A stretch of 64,000 nt of DNA from Ruminococcus flavefaciens (GTDB taxonomy: Bacteria > Bacillota > Clostridia > Oscillospirales > Ruminococcaceae): assembly GCA_023662725.1 (NCBI GenBank), contig JAMPIL010000001.1:456258-520257 (forward strand). Direction: 5' to 3'. Made by a program: the position numbers and the translations under genes. Positions 35,659-45,416 of the stretch are shown here, one piece after another. Within the stretch, counting starts at the first letter, position 1. Each line of letters begins with the position of its first letter. The notes under the pieces are model-generated. The model searched no databases. It was given only the letters and a program-made list of their open reading frames with translations, and was not told the DNA's origin.

Positions 35659-38600
35659 TTATTCCTTAACGAAATCCTTAGGATCAAGTGACTTAACGAG
35701 TTCAAGCTTAAACTTCTGAATCTGAAGTGCATCTTCGTTAGTGATACCGCTTGTACCGTTCTCGTAAACGTCTGCATTGAGCTGACCCTGCTCTGTAATA
35801 TGTGTAGGATCAGAACCATTAATACCGTACTTGTCAGGATTTGAAAGTGACTGCATGATAAGAACAGCATCAGACATATCTACCTTGCCGTCGCAGTTAG
35901 CATCACCCCAAAGAATGTCTGGTGTAACGACTGTACCGCCCTCTGCATCAGCAGCTTCATCCTGTAAGAAAGATGCGATCCAAGCAAGAGGTGCATTCCA
36001 GTTGATTGTAACCTCGTTTGTAGACCATGCTTCGATAGAATCAACGAAACATCTCTGTGACGGGTTATCTGCTTTACCAGGAACAAATCCAAGAGCACGT
36101 ACATATGGATCCTGGAGACCAGCATTAGGACCACCAGAAAGTATTCCATCAGGAGCCATAGGCAGAGTTTTGTCAAGCTCATAAGACCAGTATCTATGAT
36201 GTGGATTCTGTTCTTTATATTCACCATAACCAGTGATGTAAGAGAATGAAAGCGGATTACATCCAAGGAGATAGTTCATTGCATCAGCAATACCGTTCAT
36301 GTACTTAATGTCCTTAGCAAGATCATAAGCATAAGCCATAACGATACAGTTGTTGATAACCATGGAGTTTGAACCCCACTCATAACCGTTAATAATGATA
36401 GATGGATCAAGGTTGTTCGGATCGTTGTAGCCTTCGCCGTCATACTTATAAGGAATACCGTAGCCCTGCTCATTTTCGCAAGCAATGTATTCGTCAGCAG
36501 CCTTCATAATGTTTGCCTTAATAGTGCTATTCTCGCTTGCAGACAGAAGATCGCTGTGGAGAGCAAGTGTCAGAGAACCTGCGGAAGCAGTGTTACCCCA
36601 GTTAAACGAAGTGAAGGAGCCGTCCTTGTTTTCGCCGCCGACCATTCTGGTATCTACCTTGTAAGCATAGTCAGATGCATCAATTTTTGACTTATAAGTT
36701 GTTGCAGCATCGCTATCTCCCATTGCGGAAGCAGATACAAAAATTTCGCAAGCTGCCCAGTAAGCATCGTCCTTAACGTTATTATCGCCGTAAGGTCCGC
36801 CGCCCTTTGCCTGCCACATCGGAGCATACAGAGAATCCTTATTGATTTCTTCTTTTGTACACTCACAACCAAGTGTCGGGTGGGTTGTAGGAGTAGAATC
36901 ATACTCATAGAAGTTCTTTTCATATGCAGCATAAGCTTCCTTTGCACTCTGGAGATATGTATTTGCCTTTTCAGAGTTATAAGGTGCCCAAAGTCTTGCG
37001 GCCTGTGCTGCACAAGCTGCATAGTTAAGTGTAGCAGCGAACGTAGGAGGTTTTACGATACGAACAGTTTCCCACTCTGTTTCGTAGTCCCAAGGTCTGG
37101 TAGCAAGACCAGTCCATTTATGATCGTGGAGCTTGTGGTAGTAAAGACCTTCATACTTACCCCATTTTGTATCACTGGAAGTAACCTTCATCTGTGCGAT
37201 CCAATCAAGTTCTACAGCAGCCTCATCCAGGATATCCGGAACACCGTTGCCAGCTTCAGGAATTACAACTGTGCCTGAATTATCATCAAACTTCTTGTCA
37301 TAATCTTTCTGGCTGATTGCTCTCTCATACATATTCTGGAGTGTCCAAACAGAGATACCGCCGTTTACAACATACTTACCGTGGTCGCCGGCATCGTACC
37401 AACCACCATTTGCAGTAAGAGTACCAGACTTATGTGTCGAGGTAGCATCCTCCTTCGACTTATACTCCATAACCCATTCATTCTGGATTGTAGCCGTATC
37501 AGTCTTATGACCACCTGTGTGACCCATACCTGTTCCCTTGCCGTCTGAACCGCCGGATGTACAGTATTTATCTTCAATATCAATACCTGAACGGTTCTGA
37601 TAGAAGTAGTTAAGAGCATTAGTAAGCATATTGTGGCTTTCATCTGTGTAAATGTTATCGCCAATATTAAATGCAAAAGATCTCCAGCCCTTATCCTTAA
37701 TTCTGAGATAATATCTGCCTGGTGTCTCGTACTCTGTGAAATCAATCTTACATACGTTATCGTCAGAATCCTTATCGTAGAACTTCTTACCTGTTGTACC
37801 TGTATGTACTACCTTATCTGTATTAGCGTCAACAAGCTCGAAAGTATATGTATCAGCGTCAAGTGTTATTTTAGAAGCACCGTGGAGAATATCTCCATTG
37901 TTATCGCCTAAAGTTGCTGTCTTAGCAAGATTTGAGTAGTAACCGATCTGGTTTACAGAAATATAGTTTACAAGCTTGCCGTCAACCATCATTTCAGGAT
38001 GCTCAGCAGCACTATAGTCACGGTTTGTAGCACCGTATGAATTAGTAGGATCTGAATCGCATTCGCTGCAGGTTGTACACTCGATAGACATATTATCGAA
38101 CCAAATCTGATCGCCCTTCTGAGCGTTGCCGCCGTATCCGTTATGATCTTCTGCATAGTGGAAGCACCACTCAGCACCCTCAAGATCTTGAGTAGGAGTA
38201 AATGTACCCGAGTATTTCTTATAAGATGTTGACAATTTTACAGCAGAACCCCACTGACCGCCCATGGATATACCCATATTCATAGAACCGTCAGACATGA
38301 GGCTGAAATACTCTTCATCGCCCTTAATGTTACCGATCTTCGAGCAAAGCTCCATACCATTTCTGCTTGATTTAGCTTCGAAGCTTACCTTATATACATG
38401 ACCGGCTTTAAAGTTAAGGTTTCTGTGTCTGAACTGAAGATCCCACTTTGATTGTTCAGCGCCAAGCGGCTGCGTAACAGTTATATGGAATGCGCCGTCG
38501 TCAATGCTGAAATCCTGTTTAGCAGGACTTGATTCACAAGTATGCCATGGAAGCGCCTTGTAATCAAAGGTTGATTCACCAAGCACCTGACCAGCTGAAG

Positions 38601-38691
38601 CGCTCATAGGAGCAACAGTGGCAACTGTTGGTGCGATCATTGTTACTGCCATAAGGCTTGCAACGATCGCTTTTGAAAATTTCTTATGCAT
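35659..38691 (-). CDS. Cellulosomal GH9 cellulase: CBM4-like, Ig-like, GH9, dockerin
   Basis: A secreted 1010-residue enzyme. A signal peptide (about 1-33, ending SASA) is followed by a CBM4-like sandwich (about 36-210), an N-terminal Ig-like domain of the CelD type (about 240-335, YISVNQIGYYSNLAKTATLG), the GH9 catalytic domain (about 345-905) and a dockerin (about 922-1005). The GH9 signatures are GGWYDAGDHGKYVVNGG with the catalytic aspartates, NPHHRYW, and NEVTINWNAPLAW with the general acid glutamate. The dockerin has WGDANCDGKVDMSDAVLIMQ and a second loop NADVYENGTSGITNEDAL, with a long insert between them. It cleaves beta-1,4-glucan and would anchor to a cohesin. It has its own promoter. 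Confidence 0.95.
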   Translation of the reverse strand: MHKKFSKAIVASLMAVTMIAPTVATVAPMSASAGQVLGESTFDYKALPWHTCESSPAKQDFSIDDGAFHITVTQPLGAEQSKWDLQFRHRNLNFKAGHVYKVSFEAKSSRNGMELCSKIGNIKGDEEYFSLMSDGSMNMGISMGGQWGSAVKLSTSYKKYSGTFTPTQDLEGAEWCFHYAEDHNGYGGNAQKGDQIWFDNMSIECTTCSECDSDPTNSYGATNRDYSAAEHPEMMVDGKLVNYISVNQIGYYSNLAKTATLGDNNGDILHGASKITLDADTYTFELVDANTDKVVHTGTTGKKFYDKDSDDNVCKIDFTEYETPGRYYLRIKDKGWRSFAFNIGDNIYTDESHNMLTNALNYFYQNRSGIDIEDKYCTSGGSDGKGTGMGHTGGHKTDTATIQNEWVMEYKSKEDATSTHKSGTLTANGGWYDAGDHGKYVVNGGISVWTLQNMYERAISQKDYDKKFDDNSGTVVIPEAGNGVPDILDEAAVELDWIAQMKVTSSDTKWGKYEGLYYHKLHDHKWTGLATRPWDYETEWETVRIVKPPTFAATLNYAACAAQAARLWAPYNSEKANTYLQSAKEAYAAYEKNFYEYDSTPTTHPTLGCECTKEEINKDSLYAPMWQAKGGGPYGDNNVKDDAYWAACEIFVSASAMGDSDAATTYKSKIDASDYAYKVDTRMVGGENKDGSFTSFNWGNTASAGSLTLALHSDLLSASENSTIKANIMKAADEYIACENEQGYGIPYKYDGEGYNDPNNLDPSIIINGYEWGSNSMVINNCIVMAYAYDLAKDIKYMNGIADAMNYLLGCNPLSFSYITGYGEYKEQNPHHRYWSYELDKTLPMAPDGILSGGPNAGLQDPYVRALGFVPGKADNPSQRCFVDSIEAWSTNEVTINWNAPLAWIASFLQDEAADAEGGTVVTPDILWGDANCDGKVDMSDAVLIMQSLSNPDKYGINGSDPTHITEQGQLNADVYENGTSGITNEDALQIQKFKLELVKSLDPKDFVKE

Positions 38692-38729
38692 TTTAATACC
38701 CTCCCTGAAAATTTAAAAAGAATATAATG

Positions 38730-38804
38730 TAATTATAACGCAATGCCAGTGCATACATTGCGATTATATCTTATAAAAAGCGACAAGAACGTGTCCGAAC
38801 GGAC
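38730..38804 (-). promoter_or_regulatory. Inverted repeats in the CBM4-GH9 5' untranslated region
   Basis: Between the promoter and the start codon lie two inverted repeats on the minus strand: GTCCG-tt-CGGAC (38793-38804) and CGCAATG-tatgcactgg-CATTGCG (about 38739-38762). They could be repressor operators or RNA hairpins. No other gene-bearing sequence is seen in this 299-base spacer. Confidence 0.4.
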
Positions 38805-38833
38805 CATGCACTTTATTTGTTCTTATCACTCAT

Positions 38834-38862
38834 ATTATATTATATTCCAGAAAAAAAGTAAA
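38834..38862 (-). promoter_or_regulatory. Probable promoter of the CBM4-GH9 gene
   Basis: On the minus strand, TTTACT (38857-38862), 17 bases, then TATAAT (38834-38839). This gives an untranslated leader of about 135 bases. Confidence 0.6.
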
Positions 38863-38919
38863 TAGTTTTTTAAAATTTCGTAGATTCTTCTAATGGCAAT
38901 TGGTTATTTTTGTGCATTC

Positions 38920-38967
38920 ATACAAAAATGCAAAAGCAACAAGAGAAACGCTCGTCTCTCTTGTTGC
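38920..38967 (-). terminator. Terminator of the GH9-CBM3c gene
   Basis: GCAACAAGAGA and TCTCTTGTTGC (38936-38967) form a long stem, followed on the minus strand by TTTTGCATTTTTG. Confidence 0.8.
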
Positions 38968-38990
38968 CAAGTAGTGAATTAATTAATTGA

Positions 38991-41390
38991 TCAACTTTCA
39001 GGAAGTTCCGGAATAAGCTCCAGCTTGAACTTCTGAATCGAAAGAGCATCATTATTAGTGAGTCCGTCACCGTTATTATAACAATCAGCGTTAAAACTTC
39101 CCTGCATGGTAATAGCAGTTTCAGCTGTTCCGTTAAGAGCATACTTATCCGGATTTGAAAGAGACTGCATAACGAGAACCGCATCAGCCATATCTACCTG
39201 ATCATCACAATTAGCATCGCCCCAAACAGTTACTTTTGGGTTTGACGGAGGTTCTGTCGTATTATCGGGATTTTGATTATCGGGATCATAAGGTTTTGCA
39301 GTGGTTCCGTCCGGCTCTGTGCCCCAGATAAGAGTATCGCCGTCATACATTGTAATGTAAGCCGTTTCGATCATGCTGTCCTCGCCGCCCTGAACGAGAT
39401 TTTTAGCAGAATAATCATTGCTGCTGTCCCATGTTACCTTGCCGCCGTCTGCGGTTTTGAGACTATCAGGAATACCTACTCTGAACTGTAATTCAGAACG
39501 ATGTTCAGACTGTCCTGTCGGCATTACAACTCTTCCGTCGCCAAATGTAATTTTAACATAATAAATGTTTCCGTCATATTGTATAGGTTCTGAGATAGAA
39601 GCCTTACCTTCATCGCCCTGATGCTGATCTGTGCCGATTTTCACCTGAACATCATTAATAGAAAATCCTTGCTCGACAAGCTCTGAAATATCAAAATAAT
39701 AGTTATATGATAAATCTTTTATAGTTCTTGCCGGCCACGCAGAATGATTCATAGCATAAACCTTCAATTCCGTGTAGCTGTCAGTGGCCTGATTGAAAGA
39801 AGCCTTCATAAAAAATTCTGCCCATTTAGGCGTTTCTACAGGTGGGAAATCAGCAAGAGGAGTTCCGCCGTATTCGTCTATCATAGCGCAGAGACAAGCT
39901 GTAAATCCGGCATTATAGTCGATAGCAACCTCTGTATGCTCGTAGGAAGCATTGTTGTCATTAAAGCTTCCGTCCTGAGAAGGACCGCCCTCTAATGCAC
40001 CATAAAGAACATGAGCATACTCAGTCTGCCACTTAGGATCCTGATATGGTGTACCGTCATCATTAAGCTTTCCAAGCTCGTTCCAGTGGTCATCGTGAGC
40101 GCCACTGGCTGTTCTGTGGTGAATATTTACGGGATTTTTTTCACCCATACCGACAACGTAACTCAATCCAAGATCATTGTTGCCGAACGCATAATCCATC
40201 TGACTTTTTGCCCATTCAGTATACTTTTTGCTAAGAGCAGCGTCATCCTTGAAAATAGTATCAGAGGCTACCATAGCAAGAAAAGCGGTATTTTCTGCAT
40301 GACGAAGCGAACCCCAGTTAAAGAGCCATGCGAGACCATCGGGAGTATATTGTACCTTCTTTTCGCCGCCCCATTCCTGTGCAACGCCGTCCGTCCAGTA
40401 TTGAAGATGTCTTTCGACATGATCTATCCATTCCTGCTTGCCCGTATTCTGAGCATAAAGGAGTATAGCACCCTGCATAGTATCATCCCAGCAGTGTCCC
40501 CATGTAAATTTATAGTCTGTAGACTGGTTCTCCCGACCTAAATTAGGAAGATATTCCTTTTCAGCTTTATCAAGATACGATTGATCTCCTGTAGCCTTAT
40601 ATAGCCAGTTTGCAGCAAGGAAAAGTTCGTCCATAAAATCAGCTTCACCGCCGGTTTGTGCAGTGTTATAATATGATTTCTGCACTCCCTGATCCTCATT
40701 GCTTCTTGTTTTATCAGCAAATTCAAAAAGGCTCTTAGCGTGTTTCAGATATTCTTCAGCAACAGCCGGATCTTCGTCTTTGAAAACGATATATCCGGAT
40801 GCAAGTGCAGCAGCCATATCAGCCACAGTAGTAGTACAGGTGATCTCATCATAAGGACGTTCGTCGGTTTCGTACTGAAGCTTCATTTTTCGCTCATAAA
40901 GCTCAGCGCTTCCCCACCATACGTGGTCCATTTTCGGATGACCAATAGTTCCGATAACTTTATCGCCCTTATCGCAGCCCATGACGTAATCGAGTCCCCA
41001 TTTGAGGTTTTTGAGGTAAAGATCGTATAATCCCGCTTTTTTTACAGCGTCTTTATACTCAATAATACCCCAAGCAAGCATATTTGCGGTATAAGCATTG
41101 GTAAGAGCAAACTTGAAGTGATCTCCGGCGTCGAACCAGCCCCCGGGAACAACGTCTGTCAGCATTGAATCAGCACGCCACGAAACCATATTCCAATCCG
41201 GAAGTTCGCCTGCCTGCTGAACCTCGTAAAAAAACATTGATTTCTGAAGAGCCTCAGCATAATTGACTTCGAAATCGGCCGCAGAAACTGAAGCCACTGG
41301 TGCAGCCGGAGCTTTTTCCGGAAGATATGCCGCAATTCCGGCGGACATAGCAAGAGCAGAAACTGCCGCAGTAATTTTCTTTAAATTCAT
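38991..41390 (-). CDS. Cellulosomal GH9 endoglucanase: GH9, CBM3c, dockerin
   Basis: A secreted 799-residue enzyme of the processive-endoglucanase architecture. After a signal peptide (about 1-37) comes GH9 (about 40-515: FEVNYAEALQKSMFFYEVQQ, PGGWFDAGDHFKF with catalytic aspartates, VNIHHRTASG, and YEHTEVAIDYNAGF with the acid glutamate). CBM3c follows (about 525-685, FFMKASFNQATDSYTELKVY), then a Pro/Asn/Thr linker and a dockerin (about 715-795, WGDANCDDQVDMADAVLVMQ and NADCYNNGDGLTNNDALSIQ). CBM3c domains feed the cellulose chain into the active site. Its dockerin closely resembles that of the neighbouring GH9, so both probably dock to the same cohesin type. Confidence 0.96.
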   Translation of the reverse strand: MNLKKITAAVSALAMSAGIAAYLPEKAPAAPVASVSAADFEVNYAEALQKSMFFYEVQQAGELPDWNMVSWRADSMLTDVVPGGWFDAGDHFKFALTNAYTANMLAWGIIEYKDAVKKAGLYDLYLKNLKWGLDYVMGCDKGDKVIGTIGHPKMDHVWWGSAELYERKMKLQYETDERPYDEITCTTTVADMAAALASGYIVFKDEDPAVAEEYLKHAKSLFEFADKTRSNEDQGVQKSYYNTAQTGGEADFMDELFLAANWLYKATGDQSYLDKAEKEYLPNLGRENQSTDYKFTWGHCWDDTMQGAILLYAQNTGKQEWIDHVERHLQYWTDGVAQEWGGEKKVQYTPDGLAWLFNWGSLRHAENTAFLAMVASDTIFKDDAALSKKYTEWAKSQMDYAFGNNDLGLSYVVGMGEKNPVNIHHRTASGAHDDHWNELGKLNDDGTPYQDPKWQTEYAHVLYGALEGGPSQDGSFNDNNASYEHTEVAIDYNAGFTACLCAMIDEYGGTPLADFPPVETPKWAEFFMKASFNQATDSYTELKVYAMNHSAWPARTIKDLSYNYYFDISELVEQGFSINDVQVKIGTDQHQGDEGKASISEPIQYDGNIYYVKITFGDGRVVMPTGQSEHRSELQFRVGIPDSLKTADGGKVTWDSSNDYSAKNLVQGGEDSMIETAYITMYDGDTLIWGTEPDGTTAKPYDPDNQNPDNTTEPPSNPKVTVWGDANCDDQVDMADAVLVMQSLSNPDKYALNGTAETAITMQGSFNADCYNNGDGLTNNDALSIQKFKLELIPELPES

Positions 41391-41434
41391 AAATTATAAC
41401 CCCTCTCCGTTAAATTTACAATTACACATTATTT

Positions 41435-41463
41435 AATATACATCATTAAATAAAATTTGTCAA
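41435..41463 (-). promoter_or_regulatory. Sigma-A promoter of the GH9-CBM3c gene
   Basis: On the minus strand, TTGACA (41458-41463), 17 bases, then TATATT (41435-41440), about 45 bases before the start codon. Confidence 0.75.
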
Positions 41464-41557
41464 GCTAAAAACGCAAAAGTCATTAAAACTTTTTCAACAA
41501 ACTTTTCCTTTGTTTTTCGGCATTTTCACCATTTTTTCACAATTTCATCAAATAACA

Positions 41558-41586
41558 TTGACGTTCTTTAAATTTTAGTATATAAT
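41558..41586 (+). promoter_or_regulatory. Sigma-A promoter of the symporter gene
   Basis: TTGACG (41558-41563), 17 bases, TATAAT (41581-41586). The ATG follows 36 bases later with AAGGAG. Confidence 0.75.
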
Positions 41587-41622
41587 TAATTCTATGATTA
41601 AATTTTGCAAAGGAGTTAATAC

Positions 41623-43161
41623 ATGAGTACATCAACCATTATCATCATGGTCACCATTATTGCATACATGGCTATAATGTTGATCATCGGAATAACTTTT
41701 TCAAAAAAGAATTCTAGCGTAGGCGATTTCTATCTCGGCGGAAGAAAACTTGGTCCAATAGTCACCGCAATGAGCGCAGAAGCTTCTGATATGAGCAGCT
41801 GGCTTCTTATGGGACTTCCCGGTGTTGCTTACCTTACAGGCGGAGCCGAGGCGGGCTGGACTGCTATCGGACTTGCTATCGGTACATACCTTAACTGGCT
41901 TATCGTCGCCAAAAAACTTAGAATATATTCCTCCAGCTGCAACGCCATAACAATCCCGGATTTTTTCTCCAGCCGCTATCGTGACAATAAAAAGGCGCTT
42001 ATGGGAATTTCGGCTCTAATAATTCTCATTTTCTTCGTACCTTATACCGCATCCGGATTTTCTGCCTGCGGAAAACTGTTCAGCACTCTTTTTAACTGGG
42101 ATTATCACGCTGCAATGATTATCAGCGCGGTTATCATTATCGCCTACACTTGTTCCGGCGGATTCCTTGCTGCAAGCTTTACCGACCTTATTCAGAGTAT
42201 TGTTATGACTCTTGCCCTCATCAGCATAGTCTGCTTCGGAATTCACACAGCCGGAGGCTTCGGCGAAGTTGTTGACAATGCAAAAAATATTTCCGGATAT
42301 TTCTCACTCACACATATCCACAATCTTGAAACAGGCGGTTCGGATAAATATTCTCTCCTCACCATTGCCTCTCTTCTTGCATGGGGACTCGGATATTTCG
42401 GAATGCCGCATATTCTTCTCCGTTTCATGGCAATCGGAGACAAAAACAAGGTTAAAACCTCAAGAAGAATCGCTTCAGTCTGGGTAGTTATTTCAATGAC
42501 CGTCGCAATTTTCATTGGTTTTATCGGAAATAAACTTACTCAGCTCGGCAAGCTTGAAACCCTTGACGGAAACAATTCAGAAACCATCATTATCAAGATC
42601 GCACAGTTTATGAGTGAAAAACACGTTGTTCTTGCAGTTATTGCCGGACTTGTTTTTGCCGGTATTCTTGCCTGCACTATGTCAACTTCCGATTCACAGC
42701 TTCTTGCCGCATCGTCAAGTATGTCTGAAAATATCCTTAAAGGAGTTTTCAATATAAAGATTTCCGAAAAACAGTCTATGCTTGCAGCAAGAGCGGTTCT
42801 TGTTGTTATAGCCGCACTCGGCGTTGTTCTTGCATGGAATCAGGACAGTTCTGTTTTCCGAATCGTATCGTTCGCATGGGCAGGTTTCGGAGCAACCTTC
42901 GGTCCTGTCGTACTCACCGCTCTCTTCTGGAAACGCTCAAACAAATATGGAGCAATTTCCGGCATGATCGCCGGAGCAATAATGGTATTCGTATGGAAAT
43001 TCGGAATAAGCAAACTTGGCGGAGCTTTCGCCATTTACGAACTTCTTCCCGCATTCGTATTCGCACTTGCCGTTATTGTTATCGTTTCACTCCTAACGCC
43101 TGCTCCTGAAAAGGAAATCGTTCAGGAATTTGAAAATGTTCAGGCTGAAATGAAAAAATAA
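41623..43161 (+). CDS. putP: Sodium:solute symporter (PutP-type sodium/proline symporter)
   Basis: A 512-residue membrane protein with about 13 hydrophobic segments. DFYLGGRKLGPIVTAMSAEASDMSSWLLMG is split over the region of residues 31-60 and contains the SSS-family sodium site; the signature GGFLAASFTDLIQSI occurs near 185, and ACTMSTSDSQLLAASS near 350. It most resembles PutP proline transporters. It imports its solute with sodium. It is monocistronic, with its own promoter and terminator. Confidence 0.9.
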   Translation: MSTSTIIIMVTIIAYMAIMLIIGITFSKKNSSVGDFYLGGRKLGPIVTAMSAEASDMSSWLLMGLPGVAYLTGGAEAGWTAIGLAIGTYLNWLIVAKKLRIYSSSCNAITIPDFFSSRYRDNKKALMGISALIILIFFVPYTASGFSACGKLFSTLFNWDYHAAMIISAVIIIAYTCSGGFLAASFTDLIQSIVMTLALISIVCFGIHTAGGFGEVVDNAKNISGYFSLTHIHNLETGGSDKYSLLTIASLLAWGLGYFGMPHILLRFMAIGDKNKVKTSRRIASVWVVISMTVAIFIGFIGNKLTQLGKLETLDGNNSETIIIKIAQFMSEKHVVLAVIAGLVFAGILACTMSTSDSQLLAASSSMSENILKGVFNIKISEKQSMLAARAVLVVIAALGVVLAWNQDSSVFRIVSFAWAGFGATFGPVVLTALFWKRSNKYGAISGMIAGAIMVFVWKFGISKLGGAFAIYELLPAFVFALAVIVIVSLLTPAPEKEIVQEFENVQAEMKK

Positions 43162-43190
43162 TCCTGTCATATTAAAAAACTATAATAAAC

Positions 43191-43230
43191 CTGCCGCAGA
43201 TCATCCTGAAATGCGGCAGTTTCTTTTTTA
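43191..43230 (+). terminator. Terminator of the symporter gene
   Basis: CTGCCGCA (43191-43198) pairs with TGCGGCAG (43212-43219), followed by TTTCTTTTTT. Confidence 0.85.
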
Positions 43231-43286
43231 GTACGATATTTATTCTTATCCCCTTGCAAGGATGTTCACCTTTCTGATATCACTCT

Positions 43287-43355
43287 AATAAGGGGTTTCC
43301 AAAGGGTTAATCAACCCTTTGGCAGAGGGTAAAAAGGGGACAGCGTCCCCATTAA
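43287..43355. repeat. Mosaic palindromic repeat, copy 3
   Basis: Contains AAGGGTTaatcAACCCTT (43302-43319), CTTTGGCAGAGGGT (43317-43330) and the palindrome GGGGACAGCGTCCCC (43336-43350), ending at the stop of the PLP enzyme gene. The second and third pieces recur in order at 47567-47606 on the other strand; the palindrome core also recurs at 2175-2193. Confidence 0.6.
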
Positions 43356-44626
43356 AGAAGTCCGCTTTCCAGCATTTCCTGAGCAGCAAGCATGACTCCG
43401 ATTTTTCCGCTGGTGTAGGTGATTCCGCCCTGCATCCAGACTGCAAACGGCTCACGAATAGGAGCGTCCGCAGAAAGCTCGATAGATGCTCCGTTGGTGA
43501 AAGCCCCGGCTGCCATAATTACCTGACTGGAATATCCGGGCATATCCCATGCTTCCGGTACAACAAACGAATCGACCGGAGCTCCCTTCTGTATTCCACG
43601 GCAGAAAGCCGTAAGATGCTCTTCATCGCCAAGTTTTATCGCAGTTATTATATCTCCTCTTGGATCGTCCTTACGTGGAGAACATTCAAATCCGAGCATT
43701 GTCATAATTTCGCTTGCAAAAGCCGAGGTCTTTATCGCACTCGCAACAACCTCGGGCGCAAAGAAAATTCCGAGCAGTATTTCACGATTCATACCAAGCG
43801 TGCAGCCGACTTCTTTTCCCATTCCAACACAGGTCAGACGATATGAACAAAGCTCGACAAGATCAGTTCTTCCGGCGATATATCCGCCTGTTCTTGCAAT
43901 TCCTCCTCCGGCATTCTTGATAAGAGAACCGATAATAATATCTGCTCCAACAGCGGACGGTTCACGCTCTTCGACGAATTCTCCGTAGCAGTTATCGACC
44001 ATTACGATTACATCAGGATTGCCTTTTTTTGCGGCTTCCACCATTTTTCCGATATCGTCAACAGTAAACGCCCCTCTGAGAGAATATCCTCTGGATCGCT
44101 GAATATAGGCAACTTTAGCGCCTTTGGCAGCTTCTGTTATCTCATCAAGCTTCGGCGAACCGTCAGGATTCAGATCAACCTGACCGTATTCAACTCCGTA
44201 ATCCATAAGCGAACCATTACCCTTTTCTCCGCTTATACCGATGACTTCTTCAAGCGTATCATAAGGCTTTCCGGTGATAGAAACTATTTTATCGCCTGTA
44301 CGGAGAACTCCAAAAAGAGCTACTGAAAGCGCATGAGTTCCTGAAACAAAATTAAATCTGACCAGAGCGTCTTCAGTGCCAAGAGCCTGAGCAAAAACCT
44401 TATCGATCACTTCACGTCCGATATCCCCGTATCCATATCCTGTCGAGCCGTAAAAACACGGCTCGCTCACACGATTATCCGAAAACGCTTTAAGCACCTT
44501 TGCACCGTTATATTCGGCGATCTGCTCAATTCTTCTGAAAGCTTCATAGCAATTCTCCTCGGCTTTTTCACCAAGCTCAAGAATACGCTCGTCAATATTA
44601 TAAATATCACTTATCAAATTCTTCAT
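43352..44626 (-). CDS. Methionine gamma-lyase family / aluminium-resistance-like PLP enzyme
   Basis: A protein of 424 residues with the fold of Cys/Met-metabolism PLP enzymes, belonging to the group often named aluminium resistance protein. PCFYGSTGYGYGDIGRE, NFVSGTHALSVALFGVLRTG, VMVDNCYGEFVEEREPS (PLP aspartate) and the lysine-bearing GSLIKNAGGGIARTGGYI are all present. The physiological reaction in this group is poorly defined. The ATG at 44626 follows AAAGGA; a TTG two codons earlier is less likely. It overlaps the GNAT gene by about 20 bases and is the last gene of a four-gene operon. Confidence 0.85.
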   Translation of the reverse strand: MKNLISDIYNIDERILELGEKAEENCYEAFRRIEQIAEYNGAKVLKAFSDNRVSEPCFYGSTGYGYGDIGREVIDKVFAQALGTEDALVRFNFVSGTHALSVALFGVLRTGDKIVSITGKPYDTLEEVIGISGEKGNGSLMDYGVEYGQVDLNPDGSPKLDEITEAAKGAKVAYIQRSRGYSLRGAFTVDDIGKMVEAAKKGNPDVIVMVDNCYGEFVEEREPSAVGADIIIGSLIKNAGGGIARTGGYIAGRTDLVELCSYRLTCVGMGKEVGCTLGMNREILLGIFFAPEVVASAIKTSAFASEIMTMLGFECSPRKDDPRGDIITAIKLGDEEHLTAFCRGIQKGAPVDSFVVPEAWDMPGYSSQVIMAAGAFTNGASIELSADAPIREPFAVWMQGGITYTSGKIGVMLAAQEMLESGLL

Positions 44627-45416
44627 CTTCAAGTTTTCCTTTCATAATGCTGTCTTTTTCAACATCAATACGTTCCAGAACGATTTCACGCCCAACCTCT
44701 TTGAAACCTATTTCATCATAAAAACTCGTGCGAACATCAAGCGCCAGTAAATAGGCTCTTTTTCCAAGACCGTTGAAAAATTTTGCAAGCCATTTCAAAA
44801 ATTCCCTTGCGTATCCTCTTCCCCTAGCAGCAGCAGTTGTGGCGACCTGTCCGATAAGAACGGTGCTGCCGATATCAAACATAGCCGAAGCGGTTGTGGA
44901 ATTTCTGTAGGTGAAAACCCTGCTCACTCCGTGACGGCATCTGTGAGAAGTGTCCGTATACCAGAGCGAAAAATCGGAAATATTCGGAAATCCCTCGCTC
45001 AATATACTATAAACGTCGGTCAGCTTGGGGTTAAATTCAACGTGTTCTTCGATAGATTCAAGGCTGTTTTCATCAGGGATAAGCTCAAAAATCGTACGAT
45101 TAAGCTGCTGATAGCGATCAGGAAGATTGATCCTCTCCAGAATTTTCTGATCTCCCTCAATTCGGAACGGCAGATTCATGCTGACAAAGAAGTCAATCTC
45201 CTCACTTGGTTCAAGATTTCCGTCTGTGCAAATTATCAGCGTTGAATTGATGATAAACATGAAACCGATTCCGGTTTCATCAGTTATTTTATAAAATCGG
45301 CAGAATTCGTAATTTGGTCCGTATGCTCTCATATATGAAAGCATTTTCTTTCCCGAAAGCGTTTTCATAAGAAGAGAGCTGTCAAGCTCGTGTTCATGTT
45401 CTATCAATTTAATCAT
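44607..45416 (-). CDS. GNAT family N-acetyltransferase
   Basis: A 269-residue protein whose C-terminal third is a GNAT fold: STVLIGQVATTAAARGRGYA (acetyl-CoA loop AARGRGYA), then FYDEIGFKEVGREI. The N-terminal two thirds look like an additional divergent GNAT-like half (FCRFYKITDETGIGFMFIIN). The substrate is unknown. Its ATG overlaps the stop of the upstream M42 peptidase by 4 bases. Confidence 0.8.
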   Translation of the reverse strand: MIKLIEHEHELDSSLLMKTLSGKKMLSYMRAYGPNYEFCRFYKITDETGIGFMFIINSTLIICTDGNLEPSEEIDFFVSMNLPFRIEGDQKILERINLPDRYQQLNRTIFELIPDENSLESIEEHVEFNPKLTDVYSILSEGFPNISDFSLWYTDTSHRCRHGVSRVFTYRNSTTASAMFDIGSTVLIGQVATTAAARGRGYAREFLKWLAKFFNGLGKRAYLLALDVRTSFYDEIGFKEVGREIVLERIDVEKDSIMKGKLEDEEFDK

